A stretch of 64,000 bases of DNA, taken from the NCBI GenBank assembly GCA_910595855.1, contig CAJVCJ010000021.1:1-64000 (forward strand), written 5' to 3'. Of this stretch, positions 36,792-46,478 are shown piece by piece (position 1 is the first letter of the stretch; each line of letters opens with the position of its first letter). The position numbers and the translations under genes are program-made. The notes under the pieces were generated by a model. It searched no databases and had not been told where the DNA came from. It worked only from the letters and a program-made list of their open reading frames with translations. This stretch comes from Candidatus Thioglobus vulcanius (GTDB lineage: Bacteria; Pseudomonadota; Gammaproteobacteria; PS1; Pseudothioglobaceae).

Positions 36792-38402
36792 TTAAGAAGT
36801 TCTAGAAGATTTTTTATCCAAGTACTGGAACACAGCCATTAGTAGCGCACCAAATACAACCATTATTAATGCTGGCACAGCAGCACGCTCGTACAAACCC
36901 TCAGCACTTAGCTCGTAGGTTTGAATAGCGAGTGTATCCCAGCCAAATGGGCGCAGTAGATAAGTTGCTGGCAATTCTTTCATTACATCCACTGCTACCA
37001 ACAAGCCACCCGCTAGAATACCAGGTGTCATCATTGGTAAATACACCTGCCAGATTAGTCGCAAACGCGATGCGCCTAATAAGCGTGCACTTTGAGTGAA
37101 GACAGGTTTAATTTGCTGAGCGCTAGCCTCAATCGAACTATAGGCAATTGCCATAAAGCGTGACACATAAGCGAACAATAACAATGTTATCGAGCCATAA
37201 ATAATATGATTAATACTTTCACCGCCAAAATGAATATTAATGATTGAAATTTGATTGATACCATATAACAAGCCCACCGCCATCACAGAGCCTGGCAATG
37301 CGTAGCCTAACGTCGCTAACCGAATCACACTCTTAAGCCAAATGCTGGCTTTCTTACATTGGCTTGGCAATGCTAAAAAAGTAGCAAGCATTACCGTGAT
37401 TAGTGCAGCAGAAATTGTCAAGATAGAGGTTGAAGCAATTAAATCAAAATATTTGGCGCTCCACTCATCCGCAACGGACGACCAACCCCAAATAACGAGT
37501 TGTAACATCGGCATAGCGAAAGACAACATAAACACACCAAAAACAAATAAGCTTATTAGCCAGGCTGTTAACCCGGTTGCTTGATATGGCTTTTTATTAG
37601 TAACGTCAGAAGAATAGTATTTAGCCTGGCCACGTGATTTTTTCTCAAAATAAATTAATAAAAATGCCACCAAAACTAGCAAAGAGGCCAGCTGAGCAGC
37701 TACTTCAATAGATCTAAAATCGCCCCAAGCGGAGTAAATTGCCGTGGTAAATGTATCGTAATTAAACAAGCTCACCACACCAAAATCTGCCAAAGTCTCC
37801 ATTAAAGTAACCAGCACACCCGCTGCTACAGCAGGTCGGGCTAATGGCAATGACACCTGGAAAAATACACGTAATGGGCTTGCACCTAACAATCTTCCGG
37901 CTTCAATCATATTGAGTTTTTGACGCTTGAAAGATGCTCGCGTCATCATATAAACATACGGATAAAAAACCAAAACAAAAGTAAGGATAATCGCCCATGA
38001 TCCTGCTCTGACATCAAACCCAGGTAAGTCAAGTGCCTCGCGCATCCATACTTGCGCATAGCCTGAATAATCAAATACACCTAGATATACAAATGCCAAT
38101 ACATAAGCAGGAATAGCAAATGGTAAGAACAGTGCCCACTCTAGCCACTTTCCACCTGGGAACTCTACCATCACCACCAAGTATGCCAGCACAGTACCAA
38201 GCAGCATAACACCAACACCAACACCAAGTAACAACACAAGTGTTGAGCTAATTAACCCAGATAAGATGTTTTCAGAAAAATGCGCCCATAATTCATGCTC
38301 AGGCATAGCCCAAGAAAAAGCCACTACAAAGATTGGCATTGCTACCAATAAAGCAATAAAGCTTATCCATATCTTTGATTTAATGCATTTCTCTTTCAAC
38401 AT
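36792..38402 (-). CDS. fbpB: Ferric iron ABC transporter permease
   Basis: Inner-membrane channel of a FbpABC/AfuABC-type iron transporter. 536 residues, made of two homologous six-helix halves fused in one chain, as usual for this family. Each half has the EAA loop that docks on the ATPase (EAGRLLGASPLRVFFQVSLP and QSARLLGASRLRLIWQVYLP). It lies after fbpA with an internal terminator between (38440-38467), so less permease than binding protein should be made. Confidence 0.93.
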   Translation of the reverse strand: MLKEKCIKSKIWISFIALLVAMPIFVVAFSWAMPEHELWAHFSENILSGLISSTLVLLLGVGVGVMLLGTVLAYLVVMVEFPGGKWLEWALFLPFAIPAYVLAFVYLGVFDYSGYAQVWMREALDLPGFDVRAGSWAIILTFVLVFYPYVYMMTRASFKRQKLNMIEAGRLLGASPLRVFFQVSLPLARPAVAAGVLVTLMETLADFGVVSLFNYDTFTTAIYSAWGDFRSIEVAAQLASLLVLVAFLLIYFEKKSRGQAKYYSSDVTNKKPYQATGLTAWLISLFVFGVFMLSFAMPMLQLVIWGWSSVADEWSAKYFDLIASTSILTISAALITVMLATFLALPSQCKKASIWLKSVIRLATLGYALPGSVMAVGLLYGINQISIINIHFGGESINHIIYGSITLLLFAYVSRFMAIAYSSIEASAQQIKPVFTQSARLLGASRLRLIWQVYLPMMTPGILAGGLLVAVDVMKELPATYLLRPFGWDTLAIQTYELSAEGLYERAAVPALIMVVFGALLMAVFQYLDKKSSRTS

Positions 38403-38439
38403 TTATCCTTAATTATTGCTCATTATTTTAAAACAACAA

Positions 38440-38467
38440 AACCCAAGACTCTGCCAAGCCTTGGGTT
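38440..38467 (-). terminator. Attenuating terminator between fbpA and fbpB
   Basis: AACCCAAG and CTTGGGTT (38440-38447 with 38460-38467) form an eight-base stem; the minus strand continues TTTTGTTGTTTT. It lies just after the fbpA stop and probably lets only part of the transcripts reach fbpB. Confidence 0.8.
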
Positions 38468-38486
38468 GTGATTGATCTTTGTAAGA

Positions 38487-39533
38487 TTATCTATATCCTT
38501 TTATTTGCATTAATCTTACCGCCCTAGCTTGCAGTAATCCTGCTTGAGATAAGTTCATTTCATCTTGCTTGAATGATCCCCATTCAGATACCACATCATC
38601 AGAAGCAACTTTCTGATTAGCTGGATATTCTTTATTTAAAGAGCCGTAAATAACCTGAGCTTTTGCAGATGACAACCACTCTAACAACTGAACCGCACCT
38701 TCTTTATTTGACGCATGTTTAGTTACTCCAGCTCCAGATACATTTACATGTACACCTGTTGTATCTTGGTTAGCCCAAAATAACTTTAACGGAGAATCAG
38801 GGGTTTTAGCGATCAAACGACCAAAGTAATATGTATTAACAATACCGACATCACACTGACCTGCAAGAATACTATTCATCACATGTGAGTCTTTTGCATT
38901 TGGCGTAGCACTTAGATTATTCACCCAGCCACTAATAATGTCACCTGTTTTATCTTCTCCTTGATTGTAAATCATAGAAGCAACTAATGACTTGCTGTAA
39001 ACTTTTTTACTGGTTCTTAAACATAATCTATCTTTCCATTGATCAGTTGCTAAATTTGCATAGGTAGATAAGTCTTGCTCTTTTACTCGATCTGTTGAAT
39101 AAACGATTGTACGTGCACGAACTGACAGACCCGTCCATAAGCCTTTAGGATCTCTCAAATGTACTGGAATATTACTTTTAATAGTTTCAGTTTGTACCGA
39201 TTGAAATAGATCTTGTGAGCCAGCGTACCAAAGATTTCCAGCATCAACTGTCATAAACATATCAGCTTGTGTATTGTCACCTTCAAGCTTTAGACGCTCA
39301 ATTAATGCACCACCCTTACCGGTTAAATATTCAACCTTAATGCCAGTATCTTTTGTAAAGGCTTCGAACAATGGCTTAATTAAATGCTCTTTTCTAGAGC
39401 TATAGACAGTTACTGTCTCATCACTTACTGCTTGCACTTCTGGACTGCTGTATGTCGCCTGCACTGCTGTAATGCTTGATACAGTCAATACTGAAAATAC
39501 AATCGTTGATGAAATTATTTTTTTCATATCCAT
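38487..39533 (-). CDS. fbpA: Ferric iron-binding periplasmic protein
   Basis: Captures ferric iron in the periplasm for the FbpBC transporter. 348 residues with a signal peptide of about 27 residues ending near VQA (Met3 is an equally good start). The iron-ligand tyrosine pair Y235-Y236 is present in VNTYYFG, and VYSSRKEH begins the mature fold. Two Fur-box-like sequences lie directly upstream (39563-39604), so this gene can be iron-controlled apart from fbpC. Confidence 0.93.
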   Translation of the reverse strand: MDMKKIISSTIVFSVLTVSSITAVQATYSSPEVQAVSDETVTVYSSRKEHLIKPLFEAFTKDTGIKVEYLTGKGGALIERLKLEGDNTQADMFMTVDAGNLWYAGSQDLFQSVQTETIKSNIPVHLRDPKGLWTGLSVRARTIVYSTDRVKEQDLSTYANLATDQWKDRLCLRTSKKVYSKSLVASMIYNQGEDKTGDIISGWVNNLSATPNAKDSHVMNSILAGQCDVGIVNTYYFGRLIAKTPDSPLKLFWANQDTTGVHVNVSGAGVTKHASNKEGAVQLLEWLSSAKAQVIYGSLNKEYPANQKVASDDVVSEWGSFKQDEMNLSQAGLLQARAVRLMQIKGYR

Positions 39534-39562
39534 TTTTTATTTGACCTTTTTTAGATTTATGT

Positions 39563-39604
39563 AATTGATAATGATTATCAATTGCGAATGATACTCATTA
39601 TTAT
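39563..39604. promoter_or_regulatory. Fur boxes upstream of fbpA
   Basis: AATTGATAAT-G-ATTATCAATT (39563-39583) is a perfect palindrome around one central base and a near-ideal Fur site. A second, weaker site, GAATGATACTCATTATT, follows from 39586 and runs into the end of fbpC. Confidence 0.88.
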
Positions 39605-40251
39605 TTAAATGTCAACTGCTTATTATTAATAATACCAACAACATCAGCAAAGGAATCAGCTTCAGTTTCATCATGCGTCACCAGAATGGAAGTGACTTGT
39701 GCTTTTTTAAGAATGGAACGAACTTGAAGAACTAATTGATCACGATGATTTTTATCCAAACTTGAAAAAGGCTCATCTAACAATAGTAAATTGGGTGCAG
39801 GTGCTAAAGCACGAGCAAGTGCTACACGCTGTTGCTCACCGCCAGAGAGTTGGTGTGGATATTTCTTTTCAATTCCTTCTAAGCCAATCAAAGCTAACAA
39901 CTCTGTAACGCGAGCCCGCTGTTTAACTTTAGGCTGAGCAACAAGCCCAAAGGAAATATTTTTCTCAATATTCATATGAGGGAATAATGCATAATCTTGA
40001 AACACCATACCAACCCCTCTTGATTCTGCTGGAATTAGGTGGCTGCCATTACTAGATAAAGCCTTACCATCAAGCTCAATACTGCCACTTGTAACAGTAT
40101 CTAAACCGGCAATAAACCTTAATGCAGAACTTTTTCCACTACCACTATCACCAAGCAAGGCCAAGATATCCCCATGTTTAAGACTTAGATTAAAGTCATT
40201 TAAAACTTGGGTGTTTTTATAGGTAATTGATAGATTTGTAACACTTAGCAT
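39601..40251 (-). CDS. fbpC: Ferric iron ABC transporter ATPase, short form
   Basis: Energy-coupling ATPase of the iron transporter, on the cytoplasmic face. 216 residues with Walker A GDSGSGKS (34-41), signature [15 protein letters not shown] and Walker [13 protein letters not shown], followed by the switch His in VTHDETE. The usual FbpC/AfuC is about 340-350 residues with a C-terminal regulatory domain that senses iron; here that domain is absent and the protein ends soon after the ATPase core. It comes first in the operon, fbpC-fbpA-fbpB, behind Fur boxes at 40272-40314. Confidence 0.9.
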   Translation of the reverse strand: MLSVTNLSITYKNTQVLNDFNLSLKHGDILALLGDSGSGKSSALRFIAGLDTVTSGSIELDGKALSSNGSHLIPAESRGVGMVFQDYALFPHMNIEKNISFGLVAQPKVKQRARVTELLALIGLEGIEKKYPHQLSGGEQQRVALARALAPAPNLLLLDEPFSSLDKNHRDQLVLQVRSILKKAQVTSILVTHDETEADSFADVVGIINNKQLTFK

Positions 40252-40271
40252 CAGATAATGTAAATACTAAT

Positions 40272-40314
40272 AAGAATGATTATCAATATTATATAAGAAA
40301 TTGATAATAATAAG
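40272..40314. promoter_or_regulatory. Fur boxes upstream of fbpC
   Basis: AAGAATGATTATCAATATT (40272-40290) and GAAATTGATAATAATAAG (40297-40314) each match Fur hexamer repeats and lie 21-63 bases upstream of the fbpC start. Confidence 0.8.
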
Positions 40315-40499
40315 TAAGACTTATCTAGAGTATCAACAACATGTCTCAGTTGCAATTGGAATATTAACACAACATATGTTTTCTTTAATTCAATATCATG
40401 CAATGTAAATATAAATTTATAAGTAAAAAACTAACTAGATACAAATTAATATTCAGTTATCATAAAATATGAAAAAAACAATCAACAAATAAGATAGCC

Positions 40500-41639
40500 A
40501 TGGAACAATCAAATCGCACTAAAGACGCTCAAAAAATCACCCTTATTGGTGTATCTGTTGATTTTTTATTGGCAATTTTTAAAGTGATCGCCGGAGTAAT
40601 TGGTAATTCAGGCGCTTTAATCGCTGATGGCATCCACTCATTCTCTGATTTGATTTCTGACGGTATTGTGCTTTATGCAATTAAACACTCTCAAGATGAG
40701 GCGGATGAAGCCCATCCATATGGACATCAAAAATTTGAAACAGTTGCCACTCTTGGTTTGGCAATGATTTTGGCAATGATTGGTCTTGGTATTATTATTG
40801 ATAGTTTTGATCGACTTAACAACCCTGTAACACCGACTCACATTAACTTGCTTCTTGGTGTTGCGGGTATCTCTATTTTTTCTAAAGAGATGCTTTACTG
40901 GTATACACTAAAAGTTGCTAAAACACATAACTCCGATATGATGAAGGCTAATGCTTGGCATCATCGCTCTGACGCCCTATCGTCTGTAGTTGTATTTACG
41001 GGTATTTTAGGAGCTAGCATTGGTTATATCTATTTAGATGCCATTGCTGCTATAGTTGTTGGCCTAATGATCCTTTACATCGCCTGGGAGCTTGGTGCAA
41101 GAGCTACCAAGGAGTTAGTTGATACTTCTATTGATGCTGAAGAAATTACAAAAATACGCTATAAGCTTGGGCAAATAAGCGGTGTAAACAGTGTGAATTC
41201 ATTACGCACGCGAAAAAGTGGCCATACAATTTCAGCAGATGTACATGTACAAGTAGATCCATTCTTAAGTGTTAGTGAAGGCCATATAATTAGTGTTAGC
41301 GTTGAACGTGTGGCTAAAGAGTGCCTTGCGGAACTAACCGACGTAACCGTACACATTGACCCTGAAGACGATGAGACTGTAGCGCCATATGAAAACCTAC
41401 CAGAACGTGCTGAAGCATTAGGAATCTTAACCAAGGCTTTATATAGTAATCAATGTGATGGTGAAATTAACCGTATTCAGCTACATTATTTAGCTGGAAA
41501 AATTCATGTGGATTTTTTCCTGCCATTAAGTTGTTTGGTTAATGACAAAAGTCATGAAGAGATACTAACTAAATTAAATCAAACAACCAAAGAATTACCT
41601 AGCTTTGGTCACATTAGGGTTTACTTCGGTAAAGACTAA
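40500..41639 (+). CDS. Cation diffusion facilitator efflux protein with extended C-terminus
   Basis: Proton-coupled export of divalent metal from the cytoplasm (FieF/CDF family). About six membrane helices in residues 14-205. Metal-site motifs are HSFSD (46-50, with D43) and HHRSD in helix 5. A cytoplasmic ZT-dimer domain follows (about 210-290). The remaining 80 residues, to 379, are extra compared with the roughly 300-residue FieF and look like a second beta-alpha-beta unit. It lies divergent from the iron uptake operon, which hints at iron or manganese as cargo, but no Fur box lies close to it. Its end overlaps ruvC by four bases. Confidence 0.88.
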   Translation: MEQSNRTKDAQKITLIGVSVDFLLAIFKVIAGVIGNSGALIADGIHSFSDLISDGIVLYAIKHSQDEADEAHPYGHQKFETVATLGLAMILAMIGLGIIIDSFDRLNNPVTPTHINLLLGVAGISIFSKEMLYWYTLKVAKTHNSDMMKANAWHHRSDALSSVVVFTGILGASIGYIYLDAIAAIVVGLMILYIAWELGARATKELVDTSIDAEEITKIRYKLGQISGVNSVNSLRTRKSGHTISADVHVQVDPFLSVSEGHIISVSVERVAKECLAELTDVTVHIDPEDDETVAPYENLPERAEALGILTKALYSNQCDGEINRIQLHYLAGKIHVDFFLPLSCLVNDKSHEEILTKLNQTTKELPSFGHIRVYFGKD

Positions 41640-42106
41640 AGACAATGATAAGCATGGCACATAGCGCCAGCTAATGCATCTGACGCATCTTCTTGTGGCG
41701 CTTTATTAAGCTTTAATGACTCGCACACCATAAACGATACTTGGTCTTTAGCGGCATGCCCCTTACCTACCACTGCTTTTTTAATTTGGTTGGGGCTATA
41801 TTCAACCATTGTAATACCATTCATACCTGCTGCAGAAATAATAGCACCTCGAGCATGGCCAAGCTTAATTGCAGCATCTGGATTGGGACGATCAGGTCGC
41901 ATAAATGCGCGCTCAATCACGACAATATCAGGCTGATATTTTTTGATCACTTGATCAATTTCTAAAAAAATCGTTGTAATACGATCTGTTAACTCACCCT
42001 TAGTGCGAATACATCCACTCGCTAAATACGTAAACTTTAGCTTTTGCGCTTCAATTAAACCAAAGCCTGTGATTCTTGAGCCGGGATCAACACCTAAAAT
42101 TTTCAT
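41636..42106 (-). CDS. ruvC: Holliday junction resolvase
   Basis: Endonuclease that cuts Holliday junctions. 156 residues. Catalytic acids appear as D7 (GVDPGS), the Glu in VVIERAF (about 66-69) and the C-terminal DASDALAGAMCHA pair. It converges on the cation efflux gene with a four-base overlap. Its partner ruvB lies 9 kb away at 50072 and ruvA is not in the window, so the usual ruvCAB order is broken up. Confidence 0.95.
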   Translation of the reverse strand: MKILGVDPGSRITGFGLIEAQKLKFTYLASGCIRTKGELTDRITTIFLEIDQVIKKYQPDIVVIERAFMRPDRPNPDAAIKLGHARGAIISAAGMNGITMVEYSPNQIKKAVVGKGHAAKDQVSFMVCESLKLNKAPQEDASDALAGAMCHAYHCL

Positions 42107-42260
42107 GTAATTTGTGTATCAATAATTTGAAATTAGTTTACTACAGTGAAATCATTCTTTAATTATTATTTACAACACAATAAAAACACCATAAATTTCC
42201 CTGTATATAAGGCTATTATGATATACTTTATTTTTTATACACATATTACAAGGAAACCTC

Positions 42261-42629
42261 ATGGCAGTATTAGAGCTAAACAAAAGTAACTTTGACGACA
42301 CAATTAAAAACAATGACATTGTTATCTTGGATTTTTGGGCACCGTGGTGTGGTCCTTGTAAATCATTTGCACCAACTTATGAAGCCATGAGCGAAAAAAT
42401 TGACGGCATTACATTTGCAAAAATCAATACTGAAGATGAACAAGAATTAGCAGGCCAATTCCAAATTCGCTCAATTCCAACATTAATGATCTTTAGAGAG
42501 CAAATTGCAATTTTCTCTCAACCAGGTGCCATGGCTGAAGCTGACTTAGCAACAGTATTAAATAAAGCTAAAGAGCTTGATATGGCTGAAGTTCGCAAGG
42601 AAATTGAAGATCAGAATAAGGAAGGCTAG
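42261..42629 (+). CDS. Thioredoxin with short C-terminal extension
   Basis: Cytoplasmic dithiol reductase. 122 residues. The active site FWAPWCGPCK has C30 and C33, and the cis-proline loop is RSIPTLMIF. The fold ends near residue 105; a charged helical tail of about 17 residues (EVRKEIEDQNKEG) is added. No signal peptide. GAAACC-type sequence and an AT-rich promoter region precede it. It converges with the ArsC-like gene with a four-base overlap. Confidence 0.92.
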   Translation: MAVLELNKSNFDDTIKNNDIVILDFWAPWCGPCKSFAPTYEAMSEKIDGITFAKINTEDEQELAGQFQIRSIPTLMIFREQIAIFSQPGAMAEADLATVLNKAKELDMAEVRKEIEDQNKEG

Positions 42630-42952
42630 ATTAAATCTGAATAGGTTTTTTCACTAAACCCAACTTTAATATTAGCACCTATTACTAATATAGGTCGCTT
42701 TATTAGAGTTGGGTTTTTTAACGTCAACTCTATAGTGATATCGCTCTTTTGCTCGTCGGTTAAATTACGATAGGTAGTTGAGCGCTTGTTAATTACTTTC
42801 TCCCAGCCTAGTGCATCAACAAACTTTAGCAATGTCACTTCATCAAGTGGTTGATCACGAAAATCAATAAATTCGAAATTAACATTGTGACTGCTTAGGT
42901 ATTTTTGTGCCTTTTTAATGGTGTCACAATTTTTAATGCCGTACATTTTCAT
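42626..42952 (-). CDS. ArsC/Spx-family protein, YffB-like
   Basis: 108 residues with the thioredoxin-like ArsC fold. GIKNCDTIKKA at the N-terminus holds the single Cys9; a YffB/Spx-type C-x-x-T pattern rather than CxxC. The RPILV block (KRPILVIG) is typical. True arsenate reductases carry three conserved arginines that are not clear here, and no ars genes are nearby, so I do not call arsenate reductase. It is the last gene of the long ruvB-tol operon. The role of YffB proteins is not well defined. Confidence 0.82.
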   Translation of the reverse strand: MKMYGIKNCDTIKKAQKYLSSHNVNFEFIDFRDQPLDEVTLLKFVDALGWEKVINKRSTTYRNLTDEQKSDITIELTLKNPTLIKRPILVIGANIKVGFSEKTYSDLI

Positions 42953-42961
42953 GAGTATTTT

Positions 42962-43585
42962 CTATTGATTGTAAAATTCAAGAATATCTTTTTGCTCATC
43001 GTCCATAATGATTTTTAGTCCTTTTTCCGGATAATGCCAATACGAAATACCTTGATCTGAAAGATCCACCCTATCTGGCTTACCAAATAAATCTATCACC
43101 ACATTTTCAGGTAAATCTGCACGAGGGATAAAGGTTAATGATTTAATCGTAAATCGAGACATTAATGATTCAGCCTTTGCCTTAAACGTGGTTTTTTTAA
43201 CGCCAGATGGCATCATCATTGATACGTCAATATTATCACGCAGGATATCTATATTTTGCTTGTTAAGCGCTAAATTAAGAATGATTCTAGCGCTAATACC
43301 ACCAACCTTGGTGCTTGAAAAATACACCTCTAACTCTGGATCAACATTCTCATTTTCAAATAATGATGCTTCGATCTCAGTGCCAAATAAACGTGCAGCA
43401 TCTAGTAGCTTGCTTTGACCCATGGTCAAATCAAACACTACGGTTTGATCCTGATCATTAATATAACTTTGCCACGGCATGGCTTGATTTTCAGGTGTTT
43501 GTATGTCACGTGTTAATAAAAACATAATAGCAAATGCTATGAATGCTGCCAACAATGTATAACCGACTATGTGTCTTTCTTTCAT
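42962..43585 (-). CDS. Unknown membrane-anchored protein
   Basis: 207 residues. One N-terminal membrane helix (about 6-24), then a soluble, probably periplasmic, domain of about 180 residues with alternating beta pattern, ending VIDLFGKPDRVD followed by ISYWHYPEKGLKI. The FGKPD ... WHYP end resembles the small outer-membrane-assembly type domains in which a GxPD turn precedes a W-x-YP strand, but the likeness is weak. Its start overlaps the stop of the PGPGW gene by four bases. Confidence 0.7.
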   Translation of the reverse strand: MKERHIVGYTLLAAFIAFAIMFLLTRDIQTPENQAMPWQSYINDQDQTVVFDLTMGQSKLLDAARLFGTEIEASLFENENVDPELEVYFSSTKVGGISARIILNLALNKQNIDILRDNIDVSMMMPSGVKKTTFKAKAESLMSRFTIKSLTFIPRADLPENVVIDLFGKPDRVDLSDQGISYWHYPEKGLKIIMDDEQKDILEFYNQ

Positions 43586-43992
43586 CGTGTAAATGGGGAT
43601 TTTCCAGCTTTATTACGTAGCCAATTCAGCGCTCTAAAAGTAGGGTTATGTTTAATAAATTTAAGCTCTAATTTTCGCTTTCCCGGAAACTCCATTAAAA
43701 ATAAACCCAGTAAAATGGTGATGATGCCCTGGCCTGGGGTTACCAGCATAATAATGCCGACAATTAAAAGTACAAAGCCAATCAGGGTTCTAATAACGAC
43801 AATGATCAGATGACCAAGGTGTTCGATTTCAACCTTATGTTGATTTGTATGGATAAAATAATCCTGAGGAATTTTTCCTAATAATAATGGAGTTAATAAA
43901 AGACTGGCAATAAAAACAACAAAAGACACTATCCCCATCCAGATAAAATACTGATGATAGTCTGCTGTGGCTTGAGTAATCAAATCTAACAT
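43582..43992 (-). CDS. PGPGW-type small membrane protein
   Basis: 136 residues, four predicted helices in two pairs (about 17-40 and 64-95). The loop VTPGQGIITILLGLFLMEFP is the family's PGPG-like signature. The C-terminus is basic (FPGKRKLELKF). Members of this family are inner-membrane proteins of unknown role. It overlaps dtd by seven bases and the next gene by four. Confidence 0.75.
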   Translation of the reverse strand: MLDLITQATADYHQYFIWMGIVSFVVFIASLLLTPLLLGKIPQDYFIHTNQHKVEIEHLGHLIIVVIRTLIGFVLLIVGIIMLVTPGQGIITILLGLFLMEFPGKRKLELKFIKHNPTFRALNWLRNKAGKSPFTR

Positions 43993-44423
43993 TTTAATAA
44001 GAAAGTTACTGGGCCGTCATTGGTGAGTGATACTTGCATATCAGCACCAAACATACCTGTGGCAACTGTGTCATGTGCTTTTTGCATTTGATGAACAAAA
44101 TAGTTATACAATTCTTCAGCTTCTTTAGGTGGTTTCGCGGTAGAAAATCCAGGGCGTGTTCCAGAGTTGGTATCTGCAACCAAGGTAAATTGTGAAACAA
44201 GCAAAACACCACCTTTGATATCACTAACCGATAGATTCATTTTATCGTCAGTATCGTAAAATATACGATACGATAACAGGCGCTTAATCATTTTGTCAGC
44301 TTCGGCTAATTCATCGTATTTTTCAATGCCGATAAATACCAACAATCCTTGGTCAATTTCACCAACAATGGTTGACTCTACTTCAACTTTTGCACTAGAA
44401 ACGCGCTGAATCAAGGCTTTCAT
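43986..44423 (-). CDS. dtd: D-aminoacyl-tRNA deacylase
   Basis: Hydrolyses D-amino acids wrongly attached to tRNA. 145 residues. The two cross-subunit motifs are intact: SQFTL (about 78-82) and the Gly-cisPro NDGPVTF near the C-terminus. The start MKALIQRVSSAKVEV is standard. It lies 10 bases after glyS, a functionally apt neighbour because Dtd also deals with glycyl-tRNA. Confidence 0.95.
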   Translation of the reverse strand: MKALIQRVSSAKVEVESTIVGEIDQGLLVFIGIEKYDELAEADKMIKRLLSYRIFYDTDDKMNLSVSDIKGGVLLVSQFTLVADTNSGTRPGFSTAKPPKEAEELYNYFVHQMQKAHDTVATGMFGADMQVSLTNDGPVTFLLKC

Positions 44424-44433
44424 AAACTTAAGG

Positions 44434-46467
44434 CTAACTTAAATAAGAAACATCTGCTACTGATAAGAATAAAGACCTTACCCAGTTGATAAGACTCAAG
44501 CGAGCCTGCTTGAGTTGCTTGTCATCGGCATTAACCATCACTTCATCAAAAAAGGTGTCGATACTCACCTTTAGCGAGATTAGCTGTTGCATGTTATCAA
44601 TGTAATTTGTTGATTTAGCGAGCTTAGATGCCACCAATCCAGTTGCTTCAAATAATGCTTTTTCAGCTGATTCTATTAAAATTGACTGATCAACCTCAAT
44701 AGACAACCCTTGATGATCCTTAAGCATATTTGCAATACGCTTGTTCGCTTCAATTAAACTTGCTGATGCCTCGTTCTTAGTAAAGATATCTAGTGCTTCT
44801 ACACGTAGGTGAAAATCAAATGGCGATTCTGGCTTAACGGCTAATACCGCTTCAAACGCCTTGGCACTTAATTTTTGCTCTTTATAGTAAGCACGCAAAC
44901 GATCCATCATAAACTTATAAATAGCAGGTGCGCATTCACTATCCACATCATCTGAATGGGCGGCTAGTGACGCCGAAATTAATGCTTTAAGATTAAGCTC
45001 AAGCTTACTTTCCACCATGATGCGTAATAATCCAAGTGCCATTCTACGTAAAGCATATGGGTCTTTAGATCCTGTAGGACCTTGACCAATGCCGTAGATG
45101 CCTGTAATTGTGTCTAATTTATCAGCAATGGCAACAACCAATCCTTCTTCAGTAGATGGCAATGTATCGCCTGCAAATCTAGGGTGGTAATGCTCACTAA
45201 TAGCAGTTGCCACAGCAGGATTTTCACCATCATTTAATGCATAATAACCACCCATAACACCTTGCAAATCTGCAAACTCGCCAACCATTTCAGTAACTAA
45301 ATCTGTTTTACAAAGTAGTCCTGCGCGCTTTGAATCTTGCTTATTAGCGCCCATCATCACAGCAATTGAACCTGACAACTCTTCGATGCGCTTTGCTTTA
45401 TCGCCCATTGATCCTAATGACTTCATGAACAAAACTCGCTCAAGGTTTTGTAAACGTGACTCTAGTGTTTGACTCTTATCTTGATCCCAGAAAAATTCTG
45501 AATCGGCCAATCTAGGGCGAATAACACGCTCATTGCCGTCAATAATGACAGAAATATCACTAGACTCAATATTGGCAACAGAAATAAAGCTTGGTAGTAA
45601 TTTTCCATTTGAATCAAGCATATGGAAATATTTTTGATGAGATTTCATTGCTGAGATTAGCGCCTCTTCAGGCACTACCAAAAATGACTCATTAAAGCCA
45701 CCAGAGAAAGCACACGGATATTCTACCAATGCACAGACTTCACTTAAAAGCGCCTCATCGATCACAGCCACTGCGTTATTATCATTGGCAACTTGTATGA
45801 CTTGCTGACGAACAATTTCTTTTCTAAGATTAAAATCAACTTCAATTTTTGACTGATCCAGTATTATTTGACGATAATTTTTCGCCTCATTAATACTAAA
45901 TTCTTGCTGACCAGTAAACCTTAATCCTCGAGTTACATTGCCAGCAGCTAAGCCCATAATACTCGCCTCAACAACATCACTACCCAGTAACATCACCAAC
46001 CAATGAGTAGGACGAACAAACTGCATTTCTGAATCACCCCAGCGCATTGGTCTAGCAATTGGAATATTTTTAATAGCTGTATCTACAACTTGTTGCAATA
46101 AGCCTTTGGTTTCCAAGCCTTTTTGCTCTTTACTAAAAAAGTAATAATCTGACTTGCCAAAAGGTTTTTGCTGCAGATCAGATTTTGATACACCACATGA
46201 TTTAGCAAAACCATCGACCGCTTGATCAGGTGCACTAACCGATGGACCCTTGCGCTCAATAATTTGATCTTCTTGTTGTAATTCTAAATCGTGTACTAAC
46301 ACTGCCAAACGACGTGGCGTGGCAAATGACTCAACCGCTGAAAAATTCAGCTTCAAACTGTTTAATTCATTAACGATATTATCTGTCAATGCTTTTGAAA
46401 GCTTAGGTAATAACTTAGGTGGCAGCTCTTCAGTGCCTAGCTCTAATAAAAAATCTTGTGTTTTCAT
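44434..46467 (-). CDS. glyS: Glycyl-tRNA synthetase beta subunit
   Basis: Beta chain of the alpha2beta2 glycyl-tRNA synthetase, with tRNA recognition and HD domains. 677 residues from ATG 46467 ([18 protein letters not shown]); a TTG three codons upstream is possible. [18 protein letters not shown] and HYHPRFAGD are family blocks. The alpha chain gene glyQ is not adjacent, as it normally is, but lies at 61691 on the other strand. It follows minC by 11 bases inside the long operon. Confidence 0.93.
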   Translation of the reverse strand: MKTQDFLLELGTEELPPKLLPKLSKALTDNIVNELNSLKLNFSAVESFATPRRLAVLVHDLELQQEDQIIERKGPSVSAPDQAVDGFAKSCGVSKSDLQQKPFGKSDYYFFSKEQKGLETKGLLQQVVDTAIKNIPIARPMRWGDSEMQFVRPTHWLVMLLGSDVVEASIMGLAAGNVTRGLRFTGQQEFSINEAKNYRQIILDQSKIEVDFNLRKEIVRQQVIQVANDNNAVAVIDEALLSEVCALVEYPCAFSGGFNESFLVVPEEALISAMKSHQKYFHMLDSNGKLLPSFISVANIESSDISVIIDGNERVIRPRLADSEFFWDQDKSQTLESRLQNLERVLFMKSLGSMGDKAKRIEELSGSIAVMMGANKQDSKRAGLLCKTDLVTEMVGEFADLQGVMGGYYALNDGENPAVATAISEHYHPRFAGDTLPSTEEGLVVAIADKLDTITGIYGIGQGPTGSKDPYALRRMALGLLRIMVESKLELNLKALISASLAAHSDDVDSECAPAIYKFMMDRLRAYYKEQKLSAKAFEAVLAVKPESPFDFHLRVEALDIFTKNEASASLIEANKRIANMLKDHQGLSIEVDQSILIESAEKALFEATGLVASKLAKSTNYIDNMQQLISLKVSIDTFFDEVMVNADDKQLKQARLSLINWVRSLFLSVADVSYLS

Positions 46468-46478
46468 AATAGTCAATA

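Noticed and set aside
42626..42952. Arsenate reductase arsC
   Set aside because: Fold matches, but the arginine triad is not clear and no arsenic genes adjoin; called YffB-like.
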